Origin: JAMXLO01 sp963726125
Lineage (GTDB): Bacteria; Pseudomonadota; Alphaproteobacteria; Acetobacterales; Acetobacteraceae
Reading direction: 5' to 3'
NCBI GenBank assembly: GCA_963726125.1
Contig: CAVSBG010000005.1
Location: 1-64,000 of the forward strand
Length of the DNA: 64,000 bases
Below the pieces are notes generated by a model. The model saw nothing but the letters and a program-made list of their open reading frames with translations, was not told where the DNA came from and did not search any database. Of the stretch, positions 7,908 through 16,275 are shown one piece after another; position 1 is the first letter of the stretch; each line of letters opens with the position of its first letter. The translations under genes and the position numbers were made by a program.

Positions 7908-8847
7908 TCACGCCGCTTTTTCCACGCGGAGCGTGCGGGCGACAGCCTTCTGCTCGTCGAACTCGCGGCGGCGGCGTGCGAGTTCGTCGGGTGGCATGCG
8001 CTCGATGTTCAGGTAGTCCAGCTTCCACGATGCGTCCTCGCTCCAGCGCAGCGGAGATTGCATCGTGGTGTTCGGGCCGGGCGCCGACTCCAGCACGCGC
8101 AGCGCGAGTTCCAGCGTCCGGTCCTGCGAGGCCACGTCATGCGGCTTGCCGGCGCTGTTGCCGAGCGGGAAGTCGCTGAACAGGAAGCGCGGCACCTGCG
8201 GCGTGCTCGACGATGTCCTTGGCGCAGCCCATCAGCACGGTGGGGATGCCGAACGCCTCCAGGTGGCGGGCGACCAGGCTGCAGGTCTGGTGGCACACCG
8301 GGCAGTTCGGCACCAGGATCGCGGCGTCGGCCCCATCCTCCTGGCAGCGGCGCAGGATTTCCGGTGCGTCGCTCTCCACGGTGACGCGGTGACTGCGGTT
8401 GGTCGGCGCGCCATGGAACCGTCGTGTCACGGCACCCACCCGTTCGGCGGCCACGGCGCGGAGCAGTGCGGGCAGCGGGAACCAGGTACCGCTGTCGGTT
8501 GCGGCGGTGTGGATGCGGTCGTAACCGATGTGCGAGATGCGCAGATCGTGCGTCTGCGCGGTGTCACCGGAGTAGGGTTCGTAGAACTTCGCCCCACCGT
8601 TGTAGGCGGCACCGGGACCTTGGTCGCCTTTGTCGTGGCGATAGGGCGCGGCGGTGGTGATGATGGTCAGGCGTGCCTCGCGCAGAGGCTTGCGGAGCGG
8701 GGCGAATGGCGCCTCGATGTGGTGCGCCCAACGGTACGGCGTCGTGTAGCCGATGGCCGCGTAGTATTCGCGGGTGCGCCGCATGTAGGGTATCGGCGCA
8801 TCGTAGTCGGGCGCAAAGCCGAGCAGGGCGTCAAGGTCGCGGTCCAT
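7908..8847 (-). pseudogene. Glycine/sarcosine/betaine reductase GrdB-like protein, frameshifted
   Basis: Residues 1 to ~213 are read from 8847; the remaining ~95 lie in another frame from about 8200 down. Removing one C near 8203 (CACGCCGCAGG) gives a continuous ~312-residue protein running ...VEHAQVPRFLFSDFPLGNSA.... It resembles the GrdB/PrdB reductase family (glycine, sarcosine, betaine or D-proline reductase component B). The site where clostridial enzymes carry selenocysteine reads VPNCPVCHQTC here, a cysteine version with no in-frame TGA. None of the other reductase subunits is nearby, so an anaerobic amino acid reductase role is doubtful. The gene is 5 bases upstream of the glycosyltransferase. 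Confidence 0.65.
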
Positions 8848-8971
8848 CTTGGGTCTCCATCCAGTATCGGCAGGGTATTTGACGCCTGCGGTCCGGGCAA
8901 ATTGACGGAGTCAGGTGCGCGTGGTCCCTTTGCGGCGGTGCATCGAAATGCATGGGGGGAGCCCGCTCGGC

Positions 8972-10042
8972 ATGGTTCGTTCAGCGTTCCTGGTGTTGGT
9001 CGTGTTCGGCGTGCTGGCGACCGGCGCAAATGCGCAACCGCAGCAGGCGAAGGTTGCCGCGACACCTCCGAATTCCCACGAATTGCCGCCATGGGTAGTG
9101 CCTGACGTCGCCAGCCTGCCGGATGATGAGAACGGCAAGCTGGTGCGCTACGGGAAGGACCTGATCGACCACACCTGGGCGTTGATCGGACCCCAGGCGT
9201 CGAATGCGGCGCAGCGCTTCACCGGCAACGGCCTGGCATGCGCGAACTGCCACATCGATTCCGGCACGGTGCGCTTTGCCCTGCCATTGGTTGGCATCGC
9301 CGGCCTGTATCCCAGGTTCAGTGCGCGCGTCGGTGCACAGCAGGACCTGGCCGACCGGGTGAATGACTGCATGGAGCGCAGCATGAATGGGCGTCGGCTG
9401 CCGCGCGACGGTCACGAGATGCGGGCGTTTCTGGCCTACCTGACTTTCCTCGGCTCGGAGCAACCTGCGGGTGAAGCGCCGATTGGGCGCGGTGCGCCGG
9501 CGCTGCCGTTGCCGACGCGTGCCGCCAGTCCGCAGCATGGAGCCGCGGTGTTCCGGAACAACTGCGCGGCCTGTCATCAGTCCAACGGCCTGGGGATGAT
9601 GTTGCAGGAGGGCGATCAGCTGATCGAGAAGCGGCGCTACGTCTATCCGCCGCTGTGGGGGCCGGAAAGCTACAACGACGCGGCCGGCATGGCCCGCGTG
9701 ATAGCGGGCGCCTGGTTCGTGCATGCCAACATGCCGAAGGGCGTCACGTTCGAGTACCCGCTGCTGTCGGCTGACGATGCCTACGACGTCATGGCGTTTG
9801 TGGATACGCAGCCGCGGCCGCACAAGGCGGATCTGTCGAAGGACTATCCGGACCTCTGGCTGAAGCCGATCGGTACGGCGTATCCGCCATGGGTGGGTCA
9901 TTTCAGCGCGGCGCAGAACCGTTATGGACCGTGGCAGCCGATACTGGACTGGCGACGGAAGAACGCGCCGCCGACCGAGGCAAATTCGGTGCCGGCAACG
10001 AATGACCTGGAGCAGAGCGCTTACGCGACGGGCAAGCGCTGA
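8972..10042 (+). CDS. Dihaem c-type cytochrome, TsdA (thiosulfate dehydrogenase)-like
   Basis: About 356 residues from the ATG at 8972, chosen because GGGGGA lies 11 bases upstream and a clean Sec signal peptide (to ~residue 21, GANA/QPQ) follows directly. The open frame extends up to 8915. Two CxxCH haem sites are present, CANCH at residues 90-94 and CAACH at 198-202. Text around them (NDCMERSMNG; YPPLWGPESYNDAAGM) is characteristic of the TsdA family, which oxidises thiosulfate to tetrathionate or runs the reverse in the periplasm. No tsdB or sox genes are adjacent. It is divergent from the GrdB-like gene. Confidence 0.8.
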   Translation: MVRSAFLVLVVFGVLATGANAQPQQAKVAATPPNSHELPPWVVPDVASLPDDENGKLVRYGKDLIDHTWALIGPQASNAAQRFTGNGLACANCHIDSGTVRFALPLVGIAGLYPRFSARVGAQQDLADRVNDCMERSMNGRRLPRDGHEMRAFLAYLTFLGSEQPAGEAPIGRGAPALPLPTRAASPQHGAAVFRNNCAACHQSNGLGMMLQEGDQLIEKRRYVYPPLWGPESYNDAAGMARVIAGAWFVHANMPKGVTFEYPLLSADDAYDVMAFVDTQPRPHKADLSKDYPDLWLKPIGTAYPPWVGHFSAAQNRYGPWQPILDWRRKNAPPTEANSVPATNDLEQSAYATGKR

Positions 10043-10056
10043 GGCGGGTCAGCGGC

Positions 10057-11046
10057 TCAGTCGTTCGCCTGGAGTGAATCCCACCAGGGACAGACACCGT
10101 GCATGCGGTGGAAGTTGCCTGGCATCACCTGGACCGGCGCGCGGATCACGTCGAGCGGTGGCATTGGCGGCGGACCGTTGGGCCCCATGCCGTCGAACAG
10201 TCCGTGATGGCCCCAGAAGCTGGCGACGGTCTTCATCTCCTGCGGCTGCCAGGTGGCATCGTCCACCTCGACGCCACCCCAGCCATATTCGACCAGGATG
10301 TCCGACGGCGTGTGCATATAGAACGAGGTGACGAGGTCGTTCGGGTGTCGCCCGAGCGTCGCAACGATCTTCTCCTTGTCGCCGAGCGCTATGTCGTAGC
10401 CCTGGCCGACATCGTCGAACGAATAGAGTTCCACCATCAGATGATGCATGCCGGTATGCGGCGCCTGGAACAATGCCACGCTGTGATGGCGCGCATTGGT
10501 GTGCAGGAAATACGCAGTGAGCGGCGTGCGGATGAAGTCGCTGATGCGGAAGCCCAGCAGGTCGCGGTAGAACGCCAGCGCAGGCTCAATGTCGGTGACC
10601 ATGAGCACGGCATGGCCCATGCCGAGCGGGCCGGTGCGGAAGCCGGAGATCGAGCGGCCGGGACGGAATGGTTCATCGGCTACCTGGGCGCCGTGGAATG
10701 CCTCGAGACGATTGCCGGACGGGTCGGCGAACGAGATCAGGGCGCTGACGAAACGCTGGTCCGCGAGAGTCGCGGGTTCGCGCGTCACCGACACACCTGC
10801 GCGTTCCAAGCGTGCGGCCAGCGCGTCGAGTGCCGCGGCGTCGGCGACCTCCCAGCCGAAATAGCGCTGTCCCTCGGGCAAGGAGCGGTCCACCACCAGG
10901 CGCTGCTTGCGGTCGTCCATGCGGAACGCGCGCACGCCGGCGCCACGGTCCACCGCCTGCATGCCCAGCCAACGGGTGGCGTAGTTCGTCCAGTCGTCAA
11001 GTTTGTCCGTGCCGATGCCGAGATAGCCGAGCGCCTGGATCGTCAT
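10057..11046 (-). CDS. Type I extradiol (catechol meta-cleavage) dioxygenase, VOC family
   Basis: A 329-residue two-domain enzyme of the BphC class (2,3-dihydroxybiphenyl/catechol dioxygenases). The N-terminal domain starts IQALGYLGIGTDKLDDW as in that family. The catalytic C-terminal domain keeps the Fe(II) facial triad: His145 (GMGHAVLM), His201 (TGMHHLMVE) and Glu253 (LVEYGWGG). The His pair in MHHLM and the aromatic ...VEYG are the strongest signatures. It would open an aromatic diol ring next to a hydroxyl group. It is convergent with the cytochrome gene (14-bp gap) and has no neighbouring hydratase or aldolase; the cluster at 51-58 kb is the only other ring-cleavage locus in the window. 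Confidence 0.85.
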   Translation of the reverse strand: MTIQALGYLGIGTDKLDDWTNYATRWLGMQAVDRGAGVRAFRMDDRKQRLVVDRSLPEGQRYFGWEVADAAALDALAARLERAGVSVTREPATLADQRFVSALISFADPSGNRLEAFHGAQVADEPFRPGRSISGFRTGPLGMGHAVLMVTDIEPALAFYRDLLGFRISDFIRTPLTAYFLHTNARHHSVALFQAPHTGMHHLMVELYSFDDVGQGYDIALGDKEKIVATLGRHPNDLVTSFYMHTPSDILVEYGWGGVEVDDATWQPQEMKTVASFWGHHGLFDGMGPNGPPPMPPLDVIRAPVQVMPGNFHRMHGVCPWWDSLQAND

Positions 11047-11567
11047 GGTTGGGTGCCTCCCTGTCGCATCTTGTCATGGCGGTGGTTGGGGCAGCAATGA
11101 TCATAGTTTGCGCATCGCCGCCGGCTGGGGGTGTATGTCGAGCGAATCCTGGGTGCGTAATGCGAACGACGCACGGCAGTTGCCGCTCGACTGTCCGGGA
11201 CTCTGTGCAGAGGGGGGCGGGATGTCGAGCGCAGTGACAGAGCGCTGGACCAACGGCCACGCGGCGCCGTCATTGCCGGCGTCCGACGGTCCGACAATCC
11301 TGGAGATGCAGGCCAGCACCAGCGGTATGGTCTAAGTGACGTGCGCCGAACCGGTGCGCCAGGCAGCATTACGCCTGATGTCACCGCTGCGCTGTGCAAG
11401 CCCATCACGGGGCTCAGGTGTGCTTGTTTCTGAGGTATGCAATGGCGGGCGATCGGATTGCTGTGCGCCGTTGCCTTGGAGCGCCTGACATGCACAAACA
11501 GATAGATACTAACACTCGCCGGCATTCCGGGAATACGCTGCCCTGCGGTGGATTGGGAGGATGGAAC
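11047..11567. other. Intergenic spacer with one doubtful tiny ORF
   Basis: Between the divergent dioxygenase and cupin genes. A 37-codon open frame at 11222-11335 on the plus strand follows a strong GAGGGGGGCGGG sequence, but its product matches nothing I know and it is too short to trust. No hairpin terminator or recognisable operator was seen; promoters for both flanking genes presumably lie here. Confidence 0.4.
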
Positions 11568-11930
11568 GTGACAAATGAGTATCTGGTCGGCGAGCGTGAC
11601 CAGCGCCCCTGGGGCTCGTGGGAGATCATCGCCGCCAGTGCGAACTACGCGGTGAAACGCATCGTGGTGAAGCCCGGAGCGCGCCTGTCATTGCAACGCC
11701 ATGCGTTCCGTGCCGAACATTGGGTCGTGGTCGGTGGTGTGGGCCTCGTGACGCGCGGGACGGCGACGTTTCCTGTCGCGTCGGGCGGGCACGCGGCCAT
11801 CGGGCTCGGCGACGTGCACCGCATCGAGAACCCCGGCCCGGATGAGCTGGTGTTTATCGAGGTGCAGCATGGCGAGCGCCTCGATGAGAATGACATCGAG
11901 CGGATCGAGGACGATTACGGGAGGCAGTGA
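11568..11930 (+). CDS. Cupin domain protein, type II mannose-6-phosphate isomerase-like
   Basis: A 120-residue single cupin. The GTG start at 11568 is set by GGGAGG at 11555-11560; the ATG at 11561 is in another frame and closes after five codons, and the longer open frame upstream is not protein-like. The sequence RPWGSWEII, then RIVVKPGARLSLQRHAFRAEHW and IGLGDVHRIENPG, is the C-terminal cupin of bifunctional GDP-mannose pyrophosphorylase/phosphomannose isomerase, here as a stand-alone domain. Metal-binding residues (H-x-H-like RHAFRAEHW, E) are present. It overlaps the next gene by one base (TGATG), forming a two-gene unit closed by the hairpin at 12311-12346. Confidence 0.8.
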   Translation: MTNEYLVGERDQRPWGSWEIIAASANYAVKRIVVKPGARLSLQRHAFRAEHWVVVGGVGLVTRGTATFPVASGGHAAIGLGDVHRIENPGPDELVFIEVQHGERLDENDIERIEDDYGRQ

Positions 11931-12229
11931 TGGACCTTGGCGAATTCCGTGGAACCCTGGCGCAGAGTGAACCGCCGGAGAGCATGAGCTTCGCGTTGCA
12001 AACGTTGTGGTGGGACGCGAAGGGCGACTGGGATCGCGCGCACCAGTGCGCCCAGAAGGATGAAGGCAAGACCGGTTCGGCCGTGCACGCCTATCTGCAT
12101 CGCAAGGAAGGTGACATGCGCAACGCCGGCGGATGGTACAGCCGCGCGGGCCGTGAGCCGCCGGCCGTGGCGCTGGAGCAGGAATGGCAGTCGCTGGCGG
12201 AAGAGATGCTGGCGTTGCAGGCGGTTTGA
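11930..12229 (+). CDS. Conserved small protein of unknown function
   Basis: 99 residues from the ATG at 11930, coupled to the cupin gene through TGATG. The protein is soluble, acidic and rich in Trp, His and Ala. The block SFALQTLWWDAKGDWDRAHQ, followed by the HAYLHRKEGD segment, reads as two helices with TPR-like spacing (W-x-x-KGDWDxA; LHRKEGDxxNAxxWY). I recall similar short proteins in other alphaproteobacteria but know no assigned function. Coupling to a cupin suggests a shared sugar-related or small-molecule role, which is inference only. Confidence 0.7.
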   Translation: MDLGEFRGTLAQSEPPESMSFALQTLWWDAKGDWDRAHQCAQKDEGKTGSAVHAYLHRKEGDMRNAGGWYSRAGREPPAVALEQEWQSLAEEMLALQAV

Positions 12230-12310
12230 TCGGCGGCGAGGGACGCGGTGGGGGGATGACGCCGCGCGGGATGATTCGCGCTATGGGTGGGCGATATACC
12301 CCCTCCCCAA

Positions 12311-12346
12311 CCCTCCCCCGCAGAGTGGGGGGAGGGAGTATTTTTT
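12311..12346 (+). terminator. Rho-independent terminator formed by a GC-rich repeat
   Basis: CCCTCCCCCGC pairs with a G-rich arm (GTGGGGGGAGGG) to make a strong hairpin, followed two bases later by a run of six T. It lies 80 bases after the cupin operon and just before the ribosome-binding site of the next gene, so it should insulate the two. It belongs to the same GC-rich hairpin family as the repeats near 27.2, 41.4, 55.7 and 60.5 kb. Confidence 0.65.
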
Positions 12347-12360
12347 GAACGGAGCCTGTC

Positions 12361-13515
12361 ATGATCACCAAGTTTGCCACCGTCTACGCCGGCCACGTCG
12401 ATCTGCCGGACCGCGGCCAGGACGCTACGCCCGCGAATGAACGCCGCTTTTCGAACGCACACCTTGCCAGCGTATTCGACAAGACCGAGGCGATCGCCCG
12501 CGTCATGGATGAAGGCGGCTGGGACACGCTGTGGCTCGCCGAGCATCACTTCCAGCAGGAAGGCTATGAGGTTATCCCAAATCTGCTGATGGCGGCTGTG
12601 CATCTTTGCCATCTGACGAAATCCCTGCGCATCGGCACGGGATTCAACATTACCCCGATGTGGCATCCACTGCGGCTGGCCGAGGACTTCGCCTGCGCTG
12701 ACATCATGACCAAGGGCCGCACGATCTTCGGTGTCGGCCGCGGTTACCATACCCGCGAGGTCGAAACATTCGGCGCACCGATGCTCGACCAGAACGCCAA
12801 CCGCGAACTGTTCGAGGAGCAGGTCGAGATCATCTTCAAGGCGTTCGACAACGAGCGGTTCTCGCACCAGGGCAAGCACTACACGCTGCCGCCCGAGGTG
12901 CCGTATCGCGGCTATACCCTGAAGGACCTCACGCTGGTGCCGCGGCCGGTGCACCTGCCGGTGGAAACCTGGCAGCCGGTGGTCAGCGCCTCGGCGCGCG
13001 GGTTGGACTTCATGGTGAAGCACAACATCAAGGGCGCCGTTGGCGGTGGCGCCGCGACCATGGAGCAGGGCCCGATCACCGCGTTCCAGGCCGCGGGGCA
13101 ACGTGCCGGCAAGGATTGGAAGCTCGGCGAAAACCTGATGATCGGCATCGTGATCCACCTGGCCAATTCGAAGCAGCAGGCGCTGAAGGAAATCGTGCCG
13201 CTCTATGAAGAGCACGCCAAGATGTTTGCGCCGCTGGGCTTCATGCCGGGCATGACCAAGGAGCAGGTCGCGGCGGTTGCCCGGCGTGGCGGCTGGTATG
13301 GCGCGGGCGTACCCACGGTGGAGCACTACATCAAGCTGGGCGGCTGGTTTGCCGGCACGTCGGACGAACTGGTGGCATTCCTGAAGAACCTCGAGACGCG
13401 CTACCCGGGTCTCGAACACGTCAATCTGTCCATGCCGATGGGTACGCCACAATCGATCATGCTGGATCAGTATCGCCGCGTGACGGCCGACGTGATGCCC
13501 CACTTCGGGCACTGA
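12361..13515 (+). CDS. LLM class flavin-dependent monooxygenase (luciferase-like)
   Basis: A 384-residue protein of the bacterial luciferase-like superfamily. Visible markers are WDTLWLAEHHF (the family's strand-2 ..EHH..), LRIGTGFNITPMWHPLRLAED, and IFGVGRGYHTREVE. These enzymes use reduced FMN (some F420) to oxygenate or oxidise small organics; a partner flavin reductase is not adjacent. It is followed with no gap by an exported hydrolase (stop at 13515, ATG at 13516), so the two are probably one unit. Its substrate is unknown. Confidence 0.85.
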   Translation: MITKFATVYAGHVDLPDRGQDATPANERRFSNAHLASVFDKTEAIARVMDEGGWDTLWLAEHHFQQEGYEVIPNLLMAAVHLCHLTKSLRIGTGFNITPMWHPLRLAEDFACADIMTKGRTIFGVGRGYHTREVETFGAPMLDQNANRELFEEQVEIIFKAFDNERFSHQGKHYTLPPEVPYRGYTLKDLTLVPRPVHLPVETWQPVVSASARGLDFMVKHNIKGAVGGGAATMEQGPITAFQAAGQRAGKDWKLGENLMIGIVIHLANSKQQALKEIVPLYEEHAKMFAPLGFMPGMTKEQVAAVARRGGWYGAGVPTVEHYIKLGGWFAGTSDELVAFLKNLETRYPGLEHVNLSMPMGTPQSIMLDQYRRVTADVMPHFGH

Positions 13516-14535
13516 ATGCGCCCGCGCCGCATTGCGACTCTGCTTGGCGTTCTGCTGTGCGTCGCGCGTGCTGCCTCGGCGGCGTCCTGGGACCGTCCTG
13601 TCAAGGTGGTCGCGACGGACCGCTTCACTGTGACGACGCCGGCAGGTAGCGGTGCGGTGCCGATATATGTGTCGGCTGATTGGTCGCATCCGTTGCCTGG
13701 CATCCGCCGCGTGGTGATCATGGTGCATGGGGTCGGTCGCAACGCGGATTCCTATTTCCGCTCCGTGCGAGCCGCGCGCGATGCAGCGGGCGGGGACCCG
13801 CAGACGACGCTGCTGATCGCGCCCCAGTTTCTTGCCGACGTCGACGTGGCGGCGTTTCATTTGCCCTCGACGGTGTTGCATTGGGACGCTGACAACTGGC
13901 AGGCAGGGCAGCCGGCGCACGGTCCGGTGGCGCTCTCCACCTTCGATGTTTTCGATGCGCTCCTGCAGCGTGTAGCGGATCGCGCGTTGCTGCCTGCGCT
14001 GACCACGGTGGTGATCGCGGGCCATTCCGCCGGCGGCCAGGTGGTGAACCGCTACAGCATCGTCGGCCGTGGCGCAGGCGCGCTGCTCAGCCGCGGTGCC
14101 CACGTGCGGTACGTCGTCGCCAATCCCTCATCGTATCTGTATTTGTCAGCCGAGCGTCCGGAACCGGTGGATGCTGCGACGTGCCCGGAGTTCAATCACT
14201 GGCGCTACGGTCTGCTGGATCCACCGCCCTATGTCGCCAGCACCGCTGCGCTGGACGCGCCGTTTGCCGCGCGCGACGTGATCTATCTGCTCGGCACGGC
14301 TGACGTCGATCCCCACCAAAGCGATCTGGCGACCAACTGTGCCGCTGAAGCCGAGGGTGCGTATCGCCTGGTGCGAGGCACGAATTATTTCGCCTATCTC
14401 AAGGCCCGGTACCGCGACGGATTTGCTCAACGGCTGGCGCTGGTCCCGGGTGTTGCGCACCAGGCCCGGCGCATGTTCACCTCCGCCTGCGGCATGACCG
14501 CGCTGTTCGATCACCCGGGTTGCCCGGGTCTCTGA
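13516..14535 (+). CDS. Secreted alpha/beta hydrolase
   Basis: 339 residues with an N-terminal Sec signal (cleavage near ARAASA-ASW, residue ~23). The alpha/beta hydrolase core shows the oxyanion strand VVIMVHGVG, the nucleophile elbow GHSAGG with Ser171 and a late histidine in VPGVAHQARRM. Two cysteine pairs in the second half may be disulfides. It acts in the periplasm or outside the cell on an ester or similar bond that cannot be named. Its start codon abuts the stop of the upstream monooxygenase gene. Confidence 0.75.
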   Translation: MRPRRIATLLGVLLCVARAASAASWDRPVKVVATDRFTVTTPAGSGAVPIYVSADWSHPLPGIRRVVIMVHGVGRNADSYFRSVRAARDAAGGDPQTTLLIAPQFLADVDVAAFHLPSTVLHWDADNWQAGQPAHGPVALSTFDVFDALLQRVADRALLPALTTVVIAGHSAGGQVVNRYSIVGRGAGALLSRGAHVRYVVANPSSYLYLSAERPEPVDAATCPEFNHWRYGLLDPPPYVASTAALDAPFAARDVIYLLGTADVDPHQSDLATNCAAEAEGAYRLVRGTNYFAYLKARYRDGFAQRLALVPGVAHQARRMFTSACGMTALFDHPGCPGL

Positions 14536-14555
14536 TCATTGCATCCGAGGGTCTG

Positions 14556-15017
14556 ATGCGAACGCTGCTCAACATCCTGTGGAACGTGCCGGGGCTAGGC
14601 TTTGTTGCCGCGTTCTTCTGGGCGCTGTGCGGCATACTGATGGCGATCACGATCATCGGCCTGCCCTGGGCGAAGGCGTGCTTCACGCTGGCCAGCTACA
14701 CGCTGGCGCCGTTCGGCCGCGAGCTGGCATCGCGCTCCGATGTGACGGGGCGCGAGTCGATTGGCACCGGCGGATTGGGAATCCTGGCCAACGTGCTTTG
14801 GTTCGTGTTCGCGGGATGGTGGCTGGCGATCATGCATGTCGCCGCAGCTTGCGTCTGCGCGATTACGATCATCGGCCTGCCATTCGCATGGGCGCATCTG
14901 AAGCTTGCGGCGGCCGCGATTGCGCCAGTTGGGAAGATCGTGGTGCCGAGCGAAGTGGCGATCGAGATCGACCGTGAGAAGGCGGCCGGCTGGCTGTATG
15001 GTGCGCGCCGACGCTAA
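14556..15017 (+). CDS. YccF domain membrane protein
   Basis: 153 residues from the ATG at 14556, preceded by GAGGG. The family signature ITIIGLPWAKACF recurs later as ITIIGLPFAWAHLK, showing the internal duplication typical of YccF (two ~55-residue repeats, each with a hydrophobic pair). It is an inner membrane protein of unknown function. The charged C terminus (EIDREKAAGWLYGARRR) is probably cytosolic. It follows the secreted hydrolase by 20 bases. Confidence 0.85.
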   Translation: MRTLLNILWNVPGLGFVAAFFWALCGILMAITIIGLPWAKACFTLASYTLAPFGRELASRSDVTGRESIGTGGLGILANVLWFVFAGWWLAIMHVAAACVCAITIIGLPFAWAHLKLAAAAIAPVGKIVVPSEVAIEIDREKAAGWLYGARRR

Positions 15018-15113
15018 CGCGTGGCGCGACGCTCAATGCGTCGTTGGCAACCGGGTTGCCAGCGTGGATCACACAGCATCAAATCCGGTCTGTCAGAGGG
15101 TTGAGGCGCGATC

Positions 15114-16265
15114 ATGCAACCAGAAGCATTCACGCTGCGTATCAGCGATACCGCGATCAACGATCTACGGGGACGGCTGTTCCGCACGCGCCTGCCGGAC
15201 CAGGCGCCTGGAGATCCGTGGGAGTATGGCACCAGCGTCGCTTACCTGAACGGGCTGATCGAATACTGGCGCAACGGCTTTGACTGGCGCGCGCAGGAAG
15301 CGAGGCTGAACGCTTTCCCGCAATACAAGGTGCCGCTGCACGATATCGATGTGCATTTCCTGCACGTGCCGGGGAAGGGGCCAAAACCCCTTCCGTTGTT
15401 GTTGATGCATGGCTGGCCCGGATCGGTGTTCGAGTTCATCGACATGATCCCGCGGCTGACCGATCCCGCGAGTTTTGGCGGCGATCCGGCCGACGCGTTC
15501 ACCGTGGTTGCGCCATCGTTGCCGGGGTACGGATTGTCGTTCCGTCCGGGCCAGAAACGCTTCGGCATCGAGGAGATCGCCGACTGCCTGACCGATCTGA
15601 TGACCGAGGTGCTGGGCTACCCGCGTTTCGCTGCGCAGGGCGGCGACTGGGGCGGCATCACGGCGGCTCGGCTTGGCTACGCCCATGCCGCCAAACTCAT
15701 CGGCATCCACGTGAACTTCCTGGGTGGCGTGCGGCGGGATCCGGCCGCCATCACCAATCCCACGCCCGAGGAGGAGCGGTTCCGTGACCAGCTCGCCTAC
15801 TGGGCGAAGGAGGAGACCGGCTACATCTCGATCCAGGGTACCAAGCCGCAGACACTGAGTTTCGGCCTGACCAACTCGCCGGCCGGCCTCGCCGCCTGGA
15901 TCATCGAGAAGTTCCGCACCTGGTCCGATTGCAACGGCGACGTGGAGAGCGTGTTCAGCCGTGACGAACTGCTGGCGAACGTCAGCTTCTACTGGTTCAC
16001 CGAGGCGATCGGTTCATCGTTCTACCCGTATTATTTCCGAGTGCACCGTCCCTGGCCGATCCCGGAGGGCGGCACGATTGCGGTGCCGACGGGCTATAGC
16101 GAGTTCCCGCGCGAGATCCTGCTACCGCCGCGGTCGCTGGCGGCGCGTACCTATACCGACATACGGCGCTGGACCGTGATGCCACGCGGCGGACATTTCG
16201 CGGCGATGGAACAGCCTGAGCCACTGGCCGCGGAGATACGTGCGTTCTTCAAATCGCTGCGCTGA
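15114..16265 (+). CDS. Epoxide hydrolase (EHN domain)
   Basis: 383 residues. The N-terminal EHN lid domain (residues ~5-110; FTLRISDTAINDLRGRL.. and WRAQEARLNAFPQYKV) is followed by the alpha/beta hydrolase core: oxyanion motif HGWPG at 99-103, nucleophile Asp178 in QGGDWGG, and the histidine in PRGGHFAAME near the end. This is the layout of microsomal-type (EphA/juvenile hormone-like) epoxide hydrolases, which open epoxides to diols through an aspartyl ester. No signal peptide. It stands about 100 bases after yccF and converges on the C13 peptidase gene. Confidence 0.88.
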   Translation: MQPEAFTLRISDTAINDLRGRLFRTRLPDQAPGDPWEYGTSVAYLNGLIEYWRNGFDWRAQEARLNAFPQYKVPLHDIDVHFLHVPGKGPKPLPLLLMHGWPGSVFEFIDMIPRLTDPASFGGDPADAFTVVAPSLPGYGLSFRPGQKRFGIEEIADCLTDLMTEVLGYPRFAAQGGDWGGITAARLGYAHAAKLIGIHVNFLGGVRRDPAAITNPTPEEERFRDQLAYWAKEETGYISIQGTKPQTLSFGLTNSPAGLAAWIIEKFRTWSDCNGDVESVFSRDELLANVSFYWFTEAIGSSFYPYYFRVHRPWPIPEGGTIAVPTGYSEFPREILLPPRSLAARTYTDIRRWTVMPRGGHFAAMEQPEPLAAEIRAFFKSLR

Positions 16266-16275
16266 GGCGGACGGT

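Noticed and set aside
8137..8400. Possible selenoprotein in the GrdB-like gene
   Set aside because: No TGA codon falls at the active-site position; the motif is written with ordinary cysteine codons.
11222..11335. 37-codon ORF with a strong ribosome-binding site
   Set aside because: Too short and without any homologous pattern; the G-run could be chance in GC-rich DNA.
12091..14103. A 670-codon minus-strand open frame across the luciferase-like and hydrolase genes
   Set aside because: Lies opposite two well-supported plus-strand genes and their spacer; product is Arg/His-rich without domains.
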